Shown piece after piece: positions 1 through 11,100 of a DNA stretch of 64,000 nucleotides. Numbering within the stretch: position 1 is the first letter of the stretch; each line of letters begins with the position of its first letter. The notes beneath the pieces are model-generated. The model was not told where the DNA came from, made no database searches, and saw only the letters and a program-made list of their open reading frames with translations. Source of the DNA: Hymenolepis diminuta (taxonomy: Eukaryota > Platyhelminthes > Cestoda > Cyclophyllidea > Hymenolepididae); contig CAADRB010000039.1 of assembly GCA_900708905.1 (NCBI GenBank), positions 360,816 to 424,815 on the forward strand, in the 5' to 3' direction. The translations under genes and the position numbers were made by a program.

Positions 1-1361
1 TCACCTTGTCTCAAAATGAATTTGTCCTGGGACCGAACACTGGGGGCCTGGGTATGACAGTTGGCAGTTTCTTACTTAGAGGTTTGTAGTTGTTACAAAT
101 GTTGTTTGATTTGTTGCAAATATGGAAGGGACAAAGGTTTAAACGCCTAATTAAATAAAGAGATGGTCTGAATAACAGTCCAAACTGTTTCATTCATATT
201 CCATAGACATCACGTCAGCTGGAACAAAAGGTCATATAAAAGATATAAATTTGGACAAGAAGATATTTACTTTGGACATTTCGATCTTGAAACATTTTAT
301 TTTATCTTTCCGATCTCCAATTTTCGGGAATATTCCACTCTCTTTAAGTTTAGTTTCGATGGCGATTAGGTGAAAATTGCACTAGACATGTGTTTTCAAT
401 ACCACATTTCACAAATCAGCTCAAATTCATTAGAAACTGAATAAGCTTAAAAGTTTGGTGTTGGTGTCATTGTTTTCTAACGTTAGTTGTACGATCTGCT
501 CTTCTATGTGGGATATCGTAACCGACTCTCAGATTCCCTAAGAAATTACGGTAATTACAACTACAACCCGACAGCATTACTATACAAAATGACCCAAGCC
601 ACCATGTCAAAACAAGATGTATACTTTCCTACCGGTTTATTTTATACACCATTTACCACCGTCATCGAAATAAGTTCGTTCGAATAAAAGAATATTAAAA
701 GAAGCGGGATTTAGAAGGTGGAAGATAAAGAATCTTGCATATAAGAATTATTTTTGAGGAAAGTATTATTATCTTATGTGTTGCAGTTACAGAGGTATAG
801 GCTGGTGGAAGCTGGAATTTACAGTCAGTCACCTTATGTAATGTTAGGTCAATACTCATGTAAACCTTGATCGGCACGTTATAACTATTGCAGCAAATAC
901 GATTGACTCAAACTCAAAAGAATTTGCAAGAAGAAGGCTGAATTATTTCAGTTCTAAGATACTTTACTCATTTAACAAAAAATACTTTTGAAATAAAGGT
1001 CCCTTCATGTATTTGATGGCTGTAGGTCAACAGCATCGATGACAGTTTTGTCCAGACTAACCGTAAGGATATCAGAAATAGAGGGCGCCCGCAAAAGAAT
1101 GATCACTCGCAGGATATGGATTCTCAATCTGACTCAAAGCATGGACTTTCTGACTTTGAGCTGTTTGTCGACGTTCTGTTTTCTGACCCATCTATTGGTA
1201 TTTATTTAATTTTAAGTGGCGACTGTTCTTATTTTAAAATAAAATGTCAGAAGCACTTTTCTAGTAAATTTTCGAACAACTACGCCGGATATCATAAAAT
1301 CTAAGTCTTATATTTTATCATATGTGATTTTTCACTGACAAACGCTTTCCCACTGTTTTAG
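1..1361. other. Left-edge sequence without a firm gene
   Basis: AT-rich sequence. A short open frame begins with ATG at 1116 and reads MDSQSDSKHGLSDFELF before a possible donor at 1199-1200 (phase 1). It looks mildly protein-like and could be an exon of the upstream gene. Its phase does not fit the next likely exon at 1362, so it is not called as coding. Nothing else is recognised. Confidence 0.4.
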
Positions 1362-1484
1362 AGATCAAAATCTGTCAGACCGAAAATATTGGCAAAGCCT
1401 AAAAGTGGAAATTCGTCCTTTGGTCGTGCCCGGTCAGAACAACGAGAATCAAAATCGAGGACTCTTCTGAGTACGGACATTAAT
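1362..1484 (+). CDS. Possible internal exon of the upstream unknown gene
   Basis: A 41-codon open exon lies between a pyrimidine-rich acceptor (ctttcccactgttttag) and a consensus donor (AAT then gtgagt), phase 0 on both sides. The peptide is basic and Ser-rich, beginning RSKSVRPKILAKPKSG and ending LLSTDIN. Its phase would allow a direct join to the exon at 4895. No family is recognised. The splice signals and open frame support it; there is no homology support. Confidence 0.45.
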
Positions 1485-2279
1485 GTGAGTAAAAAGTTAG
1501 GGTGGAATTTTAACCAATTAACTGCGAAAAAATACTCCGAGAGTTCTAAGTACAGTATATTTTCTCTTACCATTTGCTTAAATTTTCGTGTTGTTTATTG
1601 ATATGTTCACAATATTTAGCTGGTAATCATTAGGTTATAGAAACCACAGCTAACTTAGGAGAATAAGAGTCCCATGTACTTAATTGAAAAGACGGAAGAA
1701 TTGAAAGCCAGTATTTTGACTTATTTAATTTCCCCTAAAATTACTTACCAGAAGGAAAACATCTTCGAATCTCATTTATGGTAAGCTTTTATTCTACCAC
1801 CCCTCCTGGTGATCAAAATCATTTGGTGGCACTGGTCATTTGCATTATCGAATATGCTTCCATGAGCATGTATCTCGTGACTTCTGATTCGACAGGCATG
1901 TGCACTTACAACTGCCTCACTGATTTATTGGTATTTAATTACTATTTAATCCGTGCGCTCAAATCAGACATAAGCACAAAGGGGACGTGCAGAATCTGCG
2001 AATGAAGAAGTGGTACAATACGAGTTATCATCAGAGTCATAAAAATGCTACCCTGCCCAAGATGAGTGATTTAAATTACTTCCTTGGAACAGATTTAATT
2101 TCATAATTTTCTTTTATATACAAATAAAAACATAAGATGCTGAGAAACCATATGTACAAGGTGCATAAGGCATCTGAGGACACCTTACGCACTTTTAGAA
2201 AACAGAAAACAGAACTGTTAATGGTTGAAACTTACAATTCCTTGCAACAAAACAAATAAACACAATATTAACCTAGGTT

Positions 2280-3240
2280 TCATTCTATATATCCTCCTTT
2301 GGCTTCCATCACAGACTCGATTCCAGTGTGAAAGCGATTGCTCGCTTTGATCGGATCAGGTGGTCTTTATTGATGTGTTCCATTGCTCGGGCTGTTGCTT
2401 TCATGAGAGAGGTGGATTTGGTGTTATGAGAATGCTTATTAACCTCCTTTTCAACCACATCCGTCCCACATGTAATGATCGAAAGGATTACAGTCTGGCG
2501 GATTAGGTGGTGACCATAAGAAGTTAGGTGTGACATGATGATGAGAATTCTCGGCCATCCATCCATCCATCCATCCATCCATCCATCCATCTATCCATCC
2601 ATCCATACGTCCATCCGATCCTGAGTTTTGAGTGACTTATGGGATGGAGTCGAATCTTGTTGGAAGACATAGGGGGGAAGGTGGAGAGGGAGAGGGAATC
2701 TTTCTCCATTGGCCACACTGCCTATTCAATGCGGTTTAACAGCAATGGTTTGAAGAGTCCTCACATAGACATCTGCATCTGCATTGACTGTAGTCCCTGT
2801 GGAAAAAACGGAGGAGACATGATGTGTCTCCCCTCACCACTCTTCACAACACCGAAAATCATCACTCATAATTGCTGGAAACTTCGTGCACGCATATCAA
2901 TTGGAATATCAGTAGGATCCGCTTGCACATAACTAGCCACCTATCATTTCTTCGATCGACTTTTCCACATTGGTTGAAGATTTTTCGTGGGAGAAAAATT
3001 AAGGCACTCCCATTCTTCTGGGTGCTTCAATGTCTTTAAATGTCGTTTTGAAAGCATCAAACGATTCTCTTGAACTGTTTGTGTTAACATAAACTGACAA
3101 ATTCCTCTAAGAACGTGTGAATTGTATCCGAGGGTGTGATGAAGAACGCTCCTTATTGTTCCTTCAGACGTTGGGAGATGTCACACAAGATGTAGCACAT
3201 TAACTTGCCAGGATTTTCGTCCATCATGCCATGCCATGCC
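2280..3240 (-). pseudogene. Mariner-type transposase, broken
   Basis: Read from high to low coordinates, several frames give mariner transposase fragments in family order: SEGTIRSVLHHTLGY, LRGICQFMLTQ and LKHPEEWE, then PPFFPQGLQ, VNKHSHNTKS and the terminal EAKGGYIE before a stop at 2280-2282. The pieces lie in different frames with internal stops, so at least several frameshifts have accumulated. Where the family has the first catalytic Asp (SDEK), this copy reads SHEK. A (ATCC)n expansion interrupts the region before the C-terminal third. It sits in a putative intron in antisense orientation. Confidence 0.75.
2555..2616. repeat. (ATCC)n microsatellite
   Basis: About 15 copies of a CCAT/ATCC tetramer with two interruptions (ctatcc, acgtcc). 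It lies inside the mariner remnant and produces artificial Met-Asp-Gly-Trp repeats on the minus strand. Confidence 0.95.
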
Positions 3241-3245
3241 ATGCC
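3225..3245. repeat. (CATGC)n short tandem repeat
   Basis: Four copies of a catgc/atgcc pentamer, followed by degenerate copies, inside the mariner remnant. Confidence 0.8.
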
Positions 3246-3280
3246 ATATCATGCACTCTTCTCACAAACTCAGGTGTTCT

Positions 3281-3336
3281 GAGTGAGTGAGAGGGAGGGA
3301 GTGAGTGAGCGAGTGAGTGAGTGAGTGAGTGAGAGC
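3281..3336. repeat. (GAGT)n microsatellite
   Basis: Tandem gagt/gtga tetramers with a gaggga interruption, inside the 5' part of the mariner remnant. Confidence 0.9.
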
Positions 3337-4003
3337 AGAGCGATGACAATGCCATTTTCTCTGGCATGTGGCGGCTAATTCTTCTCCATTGTTTTCATTC
3401 AGCACCTCCTTTCTAACTTACCAAACGAAAGATGTGGCGACTTGTAGAAATCTTGCAATTTTAAATTGCTGTGTTGCGCTTTTGTGGACACTATTACACC
3501 GTGCCTTCTCATTTCATTAGTTGTAGTAGTATCTGGTGTGAGGTCTTCTCATATAAGGATACATTGATTATTATCGAGTCACTTGGAATGATATGAATAG
3601 GAGTGTCCTCGGACACCACACGCACACTAAGGTACCCGCACCGTACACTGTGGTAATCATTACAAAAATAAAGGGGACAGGTATTCACTTATAAATATTC
3701 TCTTCCTTCTCACATCAGAACCAGCTAAAATCCATAATAGACAACAACTTGACACCGGTTCTCTCGCCTTTCCTCTAAAAGCCCTCTTTGGCGTCCTTAA
3801 TTTTCGCCTGCTCGCGGTGCCCAGAAGTTATTACCACTCGTGAATTTTTAGTACTCTTATCACCCTCGGTTGAGAAATACTTCTTTCGAGTGCATAATTG
3901 ATCAAGAATCGAGGAAAACTACTCGAAATAATGGTCTTTATCATCCATCTACCATCGATGTTAGTAAAGGTAATGGAAACGAATTAAAGGCTGCTCAGAA
4001 GAC

Positions 4004-4143
4004 TGTGCGATGAATGATGCTGTGTCTGAAAAGGAGACGATAAATGGATGTAATAATGTTGGCGGAGAGGATCCCCTCGGGGAAATCTTGTCGTACAACT
4101 TCAGAAGCGTGTCTTACTCTCTGGGCAAGTCTTCACAAAGAAG
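4004..4143 (+). CDS. Possible exon of the upstream gene
   Basis: Open frame containing ATG at 4011 and reading MNDAVSEKETINGCNNVGG, then EILSYNFRSVSYSLGKSSQ, with a donor candidate (AAG then gtgata) at 4144. Composition is protein-like in an AT-rich background. The outgoing phase (2) does not fit the exon at 4895 directly, so an extra small exon or another isoform would be needed. This could also be chance. Confidence 0.3.
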
Positions 4144-4894
4144 GTGATATAATTATCACATTTTAATTGAATTTCCACTTACCAGAAACGGCAAAGTGTA
4201 AGGTTTCTCGTACAAGAGTGGGTGAGAAATCTTATAAATATATTGCTTCTTAAGTGAAATTAATGCTAAGGATTACATTGCGTTTTCTTCTGTTTAAGAA
4301 CATAGTTGAGATTCAAATGAGGTAAAGTTAGTATGGAAACTGTTTTAATTGATTTTGATATTGAAATCACATGGATTCAACTTTAAGAAATTGTTACATT
4401 CCCCCACCAAGAACCTCTCATTTTAGTTTCACAGTAATTGAAAATGCGGAAAAGCGTTTCGCCCGAAGAAAGTACATTTTCCTATTAGTTCACAGTGAGT
4501 CACCTAAGAATACGATTTCTTTAGCATATAATTCTATTTTGCAGGAACAAAAAAGGAACATATACAGTATTGTCTTTATTGATCACAAAGTAATAGTAAA
4601 TACTTACCGAGGAGTAGCAGATCTTGAAGGCTACGCAGAGTTTTTCTAAACTGGATGTGGTCAGTATTTATTTTGCAAAAAAAAACACTTAAACTAATAA
4701 CACAATCTACAAGAATGTGAGGGAGTGGTGGATGCTGACCAAATTATCGTTAGTGTATGGATGGAGGACAGGAGGTACATTTGAATAAACACACTAAATT
4801 GCAGAAACGGGGTAGGGTGGGTATCAACATTTATTGAAATATATCTTGTAATATTAAAATGCAAGCTGATTTTTTTGTGTTGCTTTCTTTAAAG

Positions 4895-7105
4895 TGTCCG
4901 CATTCCGAGATGAAAACTGTCAGTCAGAAATTGGAAGGACTTGCAACGCATGTGGTTCGTCTCCGCAAGTTAGTGGAGTATGTTTATTTCACGCTTTATC
5001 ATATTTAACTTTACAGCGTTCGCTTATCATCTTTTATAATAAGATCATAATTATTTATTTCATAGTTATAAATTCGAGCCAAAGTCATTGTCATATATTA
5101 TGTAAATATTGACATTTTCAGTTTATTTATTTCATTTGTTTCACTTATTGAAACAAACCCGATTTAGTTTAACTTTCAGTGGCTGCAATGGTAGTTTTAT
5201 GACGAATTGACCGCTCAGAAACTATTCGAAAAAATGAGTAGGTGTCATCGTCCAATCTTTTTACTTGAACAGCCCCATTCAAATTCGTTTGAATTTGAAT
5301 GCAAATTTCCTCTATTGTAGGTTGTTAAGCGCCCTTTTATACTTAATTTCAAATGATCTTAGCATTTCCGAATATCTCAAGTCAAAATGCTTATACAAAA
5401 TCAAAATTAATCCTCACTTTTCATGACCGAAGACTATAATCGTCTCTCTTTACCTCAAATGAATGCATTAGCTGATAATATACGTCTTTCTACGTATCTA
5501 GTAGGCCATTCTCTTGAATATGACTAGTGTTAATGATAATTTCATTCAGATTAGTCCAAATCACATCTTTTTATATTACACAAAGTTGCAATTGTAACTA
5601 TTGAGAGTGGGATCATAATGATAGTAATATGAAGTCGGAAATACTTGAGTCGCCATAACTCAAAGAAGGATTTTATGTGATCGAAATCTGTATGTCTGAA
5701 TATGGGCTTTTCATTTTGAGCTTTCTAATGAACTACACCTAGCAACCGACTTAAATCAAAACTGGTATACACAAATCTTCTACCTCTGAATATGAATCAA
5801 TTCAGATAAAGAGATTTTATTATTGATTCCATGTAAATTGTTTCTTTCCTTCATAGACGCGACTATTCGGAGACTGGCTACTGTTCTGCCGGAGACGATA
5901 TCTATGTTGACGAAGAGGTGGGTGCTGTAAGCAATGGCAAGCCAACTGGAATGCATCCTCTCATTGCGAGCTCTCTGCGAAGCATTCGACTCCTCGAGGC
6001 CAACGTACAGGGTAATTTATAGATCATTATTTTAATTCATGACAGTGCAAGACTCTTTACAAGTTTAACATATGAGAAGGTATTTGAGTAAAAGAAACAG
6101 TGACAAGTCCAATAAAGTATGAGACGAAGGAAAAAGTAAAGAAAAAACGGATAATAAGGTCAGAGGATTATCAGTCTTAATTTTTTTTAATTATGGAAAA
6201 TTGAGTTACTTCTGACCTCATAAGAAATGTAATTCATTTTAAAGTGTCCTAATATTCAAATTTCATGTCCAAATTCAAAGTTGAGATTGTGACTATTACA
6301 TTCACAGCTAATTTTTTTTAGTTCTGAGGCTGTTCATACCACTTCGATCATTATGAATCTAATTACAATCAAAAGTTACGCATGGTAACGATCTTTTAAG
6401 TCTTATTATGCTTTTCGTAGTTGATCATTTCAAAGTTGAAACTTCATAATCTTTTCCTAAGTTTTTGATTGGCATAGTAAAATGAAAGTCTGATCTTGAC
6501 ATCTTGGCGTTTCTCAATTTTCTCACAGTCTAACACCAGAGTGAATAGATAGGATTTGTGAAGATTAAGGCCTTTTCTTGAACCGTTATTTATTATTCCG
6601 TTCCAAGTTGGGAGAATACTCTTATTATTATCGGTCGTTGGTTACAATATTAGGATACCTATGATTTTCATTAATGACACCTTGAGGGTTTAATTATGCT
6701 TGAAAATTTCCAGTTTTATAATATTCCACCTGCACACTTGATTATAAACTGCCCATTTGTAGAAGTTTTCAATCTGCCCATTCAAAGTTGAAGTAAAGTA
6801 TTTTGGCTGATTTAACTTGAACTACACGCCATAGGACATGCTGTCTGTCCTAATATACTGAATAGTTAAGGTTATATGCTGAAGATGCTGCTGGAAATAA
6901 AATTTAAGAAAATATGAAACTTTAAAATGTTTAGAATCACTTAAAAATGCGTTTTACTGCCGGCTATCCCAGCATTGTACTATAAATTTATGTACTGAAG
7001 TTATTTACTACCACTTAAACCTTTTTTTTAACTTTAGAAATATTTGATCTGCTCTACGCGAACGAAGCTCAAATTTGGTCTCCTACGGATTTGCAAAGAA
7101 AATGA
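4895..7105 (+). CDS. Unrecognised gene, C-terminal 101 residues in three exons
   Basis: Exons 4895-4977, 5857-6011 and 7038-7105 join in phase (83 + 155 + 68 = 306 nt) and end in TGA at 7103-7105. The donors are gtatgt and gtaatt; the acceptors are ctttaaag, cttcatag and actttag. The first exon reads like a coiled-coil heptad segment (SEMKTVSQKLEGLATHVVRL). The second is acidic, then amphipathic (DDIYVDEEVGAV and SSLRSIRLLEANVQ). The last reads EIFDLLYANEAQIW and ends PTDLQRK. Upstream exons may lie at 1362 and about 4004. The family is not recognised; a cytoskeletal or adaptor role would be a guess from the coiled-coil character alone. It lies 843 bp upstream of the dishevelled start on the same strand. 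Confidence 0.75.
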
Positions 7106-7248
7106 GTCAGAAGAGATAAAGTTTGAAAAGAAAGGAGACTATGATCTCAGAAATTATCCCACTCACTCTAATTTTATATATTTTATACAAACAAGAAGTA
7201 AAAGCATATTTTCAAAAGACAGAGTTTTGTAAATCTATATTTATGGGA

Positions 7249-7254
7249 AATAAA
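7249..7254 (+). terminator. Candidate poly(A) signal of the upstream gene
   Basis: AATAAA about 144 nt after the TGA at 7103-7105, at a plausible distance for a 3' end. The motif is common in AT-rich DNA. Confidence 0.4.
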
Positions 7255-7947
7255 TAGTGTATGGTTACTTTGATTTCTAAAATGAACAAAAATATTTATG
7301 GACAATTAACACTGTGAATTTAATTTAGTGTCTACTTCTCTCATAACTCTGAATAATTTCAAATGCTCTGTTGCTATTATCAGGAAGAGAGAAATCGAGA
7401 TGTTGAAATTTGTGCTAATATATTCTTACTTAATTTAGACTTTCATTCATTACCAGAAAATTGACAAATAATTCACTTTACTTGTTCGATGAATAAAGGT
7501 GTTTGGTACAGTGGACAAGACTCTATTGAGAGATTCCTAGTTATATCTCATAAACAAAACAAACAGAGGGCTCTCGAATTCCTTATTCTAATCACGATAA
7601 CAACCCAAACTATTCCAAAAAATTTGAGCATAATCAATATAAGTGAACCCATCCAAGGAATGAGATCTATTTAAGGCTTAAAAAGAAATAAATTATCAAA
7701 TCTGCGGATGGTTATTAGCCAAATTTTAGTATATTGTTTTAGGAACAATTATAACAAAAGAATATATTAAAATTTTCACACAATTTGCTTATTAAATTTT
7801 TTGATAGTAAGCATCAAGAGACTGCATTATTTCAAGAGAGGCGTTAACCTACAGATGTTTAAAATCGCTGTGATGAACCTTCATAAACTAGCGGCTCATA
7901 CATAGTAATTATTTTGCGGAGTACTTTTATTACTTCATCAATGTGAT
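7255..7947. other. Intergenic stretch upstream of dishevelled
   Basis: AT-rich sequence between the upstream gene and the dishevelled start codon. It should hold the promoter and 5' UTR of dishevelled, but no TATA box, trans-spliced leader acceptor or other specific site could be assigned. Confidence 0.5.
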
Positions 7948-8108
7948 ATGGAGGATACCAAAATAATTTATCACATAGATGATGAAAATACCCCCTATTT
8001 AGTAAAACTTTCGGTCAGGGCGGATAAGGTTACCCTTGGTGATTTTAAAGCCGCCTTAAATAGACCAAATTATAAATTTTTCTTTAAATCCGTGGATGCC
8101 GATTTTGG
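7948..8108 (+). CDS. dvl: dvl exon 1: start and first part of DIX
   Basis: Residues 1-54, ending ...[12 protein letters not shown], phase 2 out, donor gtagga. It includes the [20 protein letters not shown] core of the DIX fold, which drives head-to-tail polymerisation in this family. Confidence 0.96.
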
Positions 8109-11100
8109 GTAGGATATTGTTTTTTATGTCATCGTCGCTTAGTGTCGTCAAAGAAGAGATAAGCGACGATGCTGCAAGTTTGCCCTGTTTCAACGGAAGG
8201 GTCATTGCATGGGTAGGTCTGAACAGTTGGAACTAAATGGGTCCCCTCAATATTCGCCATATTTTTGTATGAAGTGCTCATGGAGACCTTTTTGTAGTTT
8301 TAGATGCTATTTATATTATGAAGCATGATTTGTGCCACTTTTTGAAGAGTTTTATCTTTATGTTTCGTGGTTGTAGTCTTGAATCTATTGTTTGGCTTGT
8401 CTAATATCTCATTAAAGATATTAAGATTTATTGTTATTTAATTTTAGTTAGTTACTGCTGATGGAAGTGCCAAATCAGATAATCATTCTTCAGCTGGAGA
8501 TGGATTAACGTAAGCACATCTTTTACTCCCCTTTACGTTACTTTTACTTGCAGGTTCTAATTATTTAAAGCATATGTGTATGGTTACAAAGACTATCAAA
8601 TAAAATATTTAAATGAAGCATTTCTTACCAGTTTTATTTTTCTTGTTCCTATAGAACCAAAGCGGTTGAATTTCATGAAGATGGCGGGAGAAATTCCAAT
8701 CCAAATAAAGATGGTGATGCCAATGACAATCGAGATGGATGCGAAACATGCGGTGATAGCGGATCAGCTTGCAGCGGCGATCATCTTCCTCCTCTACGAA
8801 ACTTTCACAACTACAAACAGGGTAAGTTTTACTTATCTTTTGAGACCTTTTTATAATTACTTACGCATCCTCACTTCTTCAGAGTTTATATTGCCGATGG
8901 CGTAGTGGTCAATGTTTGTGGTTGCAAGTTTAGTTCTGGTTAGCGCACTTCTAGTATTTGATTCTGATTAGAGAAAGTGGTTCCACGATAACTTTTTATT
9001 TGAAGTTGATTTCGCTGGATGTACTTTAGAATAGTTTTATGCTAGATGAACTAGTGGTCATGTTGATTCTAGTCAGATTACCTATGTAATCAGCGATTCA
9101 TCTTTGAATCATCATTACTTAATTCATTGAATTTTAGAAGGATTCTTAATGTAATTAAAATATCACATTCGAATTTTGAATAGAGGATAGAATTAACTTC
9201 ACTTTCAATAGATTGTATTGGTTACGAAATTAATTATATAACATAGTAAAACCAAATAATGTGAGATTTAGTCCTCACGTTAATACACGTTTACAAAGCT
9301 GATTTGATGCTTTGTAAAATCCCAATTTCTCAGAAGGAAGAAGACTTGTAGCTCAAACAACGGGTTTTTATTAAGAAAATAAGTTTGCTTCTAGGGAATT
9401 GGATACGTGGTAACCGATTGGCTTCCTGGTTAGCCAGTAATTGCAGTGATATTTACTCCAGTTGTGGTCCTCCATTTCCAAGTGAGAGCGTAGAAACCAA
9501 GCCGTCGATAATCCCTACACAAGGGATGAAACTTTTGAACTTCTCACAGGTGCATTGAACATATTCGATATGACTTCCTTATAGACTACATAGGTAAAAA
9601 ATAACTGAGCTAGGAAATCGGGGCAGCATTCTAGGGATGTGGAAAATACGTTGAAATATTGTTTAGTAAAAACGTCCATTTTCGCGATTGTAAACGGTAA
9701 ATCGACAAAAAAATTTAGTTCACTATGAAAGCCAAGACTTTCTCTAGAACCTATTTAGTAAACTTTCAAAAAGCGGGCGAAAATAAGTTGGACTTGGTTT
9801 TGTTATGAATCAGCCATGGATATTTATTGTCGTTGAAATTCTTTTCACTCACCGATGTCTTCCATTATGTTAAAGGACTCTATTTTGCTGTTTGGAAATA
9901 GGTTTAACAGTTTTGGACAATTGTTTAATTCTCACTCTTGGTAAACTGATTCCGAATCACGTATATTTTCAAATAGTTGATCTGTTGACTATGCCTTGCC
10001 TTTATAGCGGGCACATAAGGAAGGGAAAATATCGTAAATTATGTAGTGTGAGTAATCGCACCCTCATCGAATGGACAACCTTTACGCTCGATGTTCATGC
10101 ATTTGCGTAAACGAAGGCATTTTTGTACTGTGAACTGAAAAGAGCAAGATTGCAGAAAAGCCCATGTCTACGTAATTCGGCCGCGCAATAGTCACTGACG
10201 TTTCTGAAAATTGGTGTATTTTCTTCGTTATACGTGTCTTTCGTTTTGTAGGTTCACGACTGGGCAAAATCGGAGGAGGGGGGAGGGGGAACCAGAGTAT
10301 TTATGATACGTCCTCTTCTATGCTTAGCTCCGATCTAGAGTCTACCAGCTTCTTCGACTCGGAGGATGAGTCCAGTCGGTGAGTCAGACTCAAGCGCAAA
10401 AATTAATATTCGACCACTAACATTCACTAACAGCGAGTTTTTTTCTCTAGAATTTACAATTATAAGTTTTCATCCATGAATATTCCCTTTTACCAGATAT
10501 GTAAATAAGATAAAATTAATATAAATTATTTTAAATCACAATATTGTATGGCACAATGGTTAAGCCAAAGTTCATGAGTTCGATGCCCATCAGTGCGCAC
10601 TCACTGAACGGAATGGCCAATCACACTAATTAAGTTTGGCTAAGTAGTGACGGGATTCGAGTTTATCATCGAGAAGATTTCATAATACCACTCTTCTACC
10701 CAAGATGGGCATTGGTTAGCACTTTCCTAACTGTGCCTGGCAGTTATCGCTATAATGAATGCTAAGAGAATTTGAGAAAAGATTGTTCATTAATGTGGTG
10801 ACCGTCCCTTCTATCAGACAAATATTTGATTAAGGAGCAGCTTCTATCACCAAAATAGGTCAATACGTAAACATAATGCTTGGAAATTTCGCCTTTGTCC
10901 AGTGGCAGCGAACCAGGAATTTATTGTCTGATCAAGTCTCTATCTTCAGTAAATGATGGTACAATTTTTAATTATTATAATTTGATATTTCGCCACGGAG
11001 TAGGATATTATCAACTGAAACATGTCCTGATCAGCATGTGGACTTACTAACCTACTATCATTAACTATATCTTAGTCGATATTCAACTTAACTCTTCTTG

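Larger units (their letters stand above)
2155..3634 (-). mobile_element. Decayed mariner-type (Tc1/mariner) transposon
   Basis: About 1.48 kb. The two ends carry imperfect terminal inverted repeats. The left end (about 2157-2184) reads GTGCATAAGGCATCTGAGGA, and the reverse complement of the right end (about 3602-3632) reads GTGCGTGTGGTGTCCGAGGA. Both are next to a TA dinucleotide (2155-2156 and 3633-3634), the target that mariner elements duplicate. The interior holds a broken transposase on the minus strand and three short tandem repeats. The element is inactive. The exact ends are an estimate made by eye. Confidence 0.75.
1485..4894. other. Putative intron of the upstream gene, holding a mariner remnant
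   Basis: If the exons at 1362 and 4895 belong together, this is an intron. It contains the mariner-like element at about 2155-3634 and one further possible exon at about 4004-4143. The remainder is AT-rich and featureless. Confidence 0.45.

Noticed and set aside
1116..1199. Open frame MDSQSDSKHGLSDFELFVDVLFSDPS as exon of the upstream gene
   Set aside because: All usable donors leave phase 1, which creates a stop when joined to the exon at 1362. It could fit the exon at about 4004 but without other support.
2309..2718. Two overlapping minus-strand frames with MDGW repeats
   Set aside because: The repeats come from the (ATCC)n microsatellite; the rest of the first frame is part of the broken mariner transposase.
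4371..4649. 92-codon plus-strand frame
   Set aside because: No splice combination joins it in phase with the neighbouring exons, and the sequence has no recognisable features.
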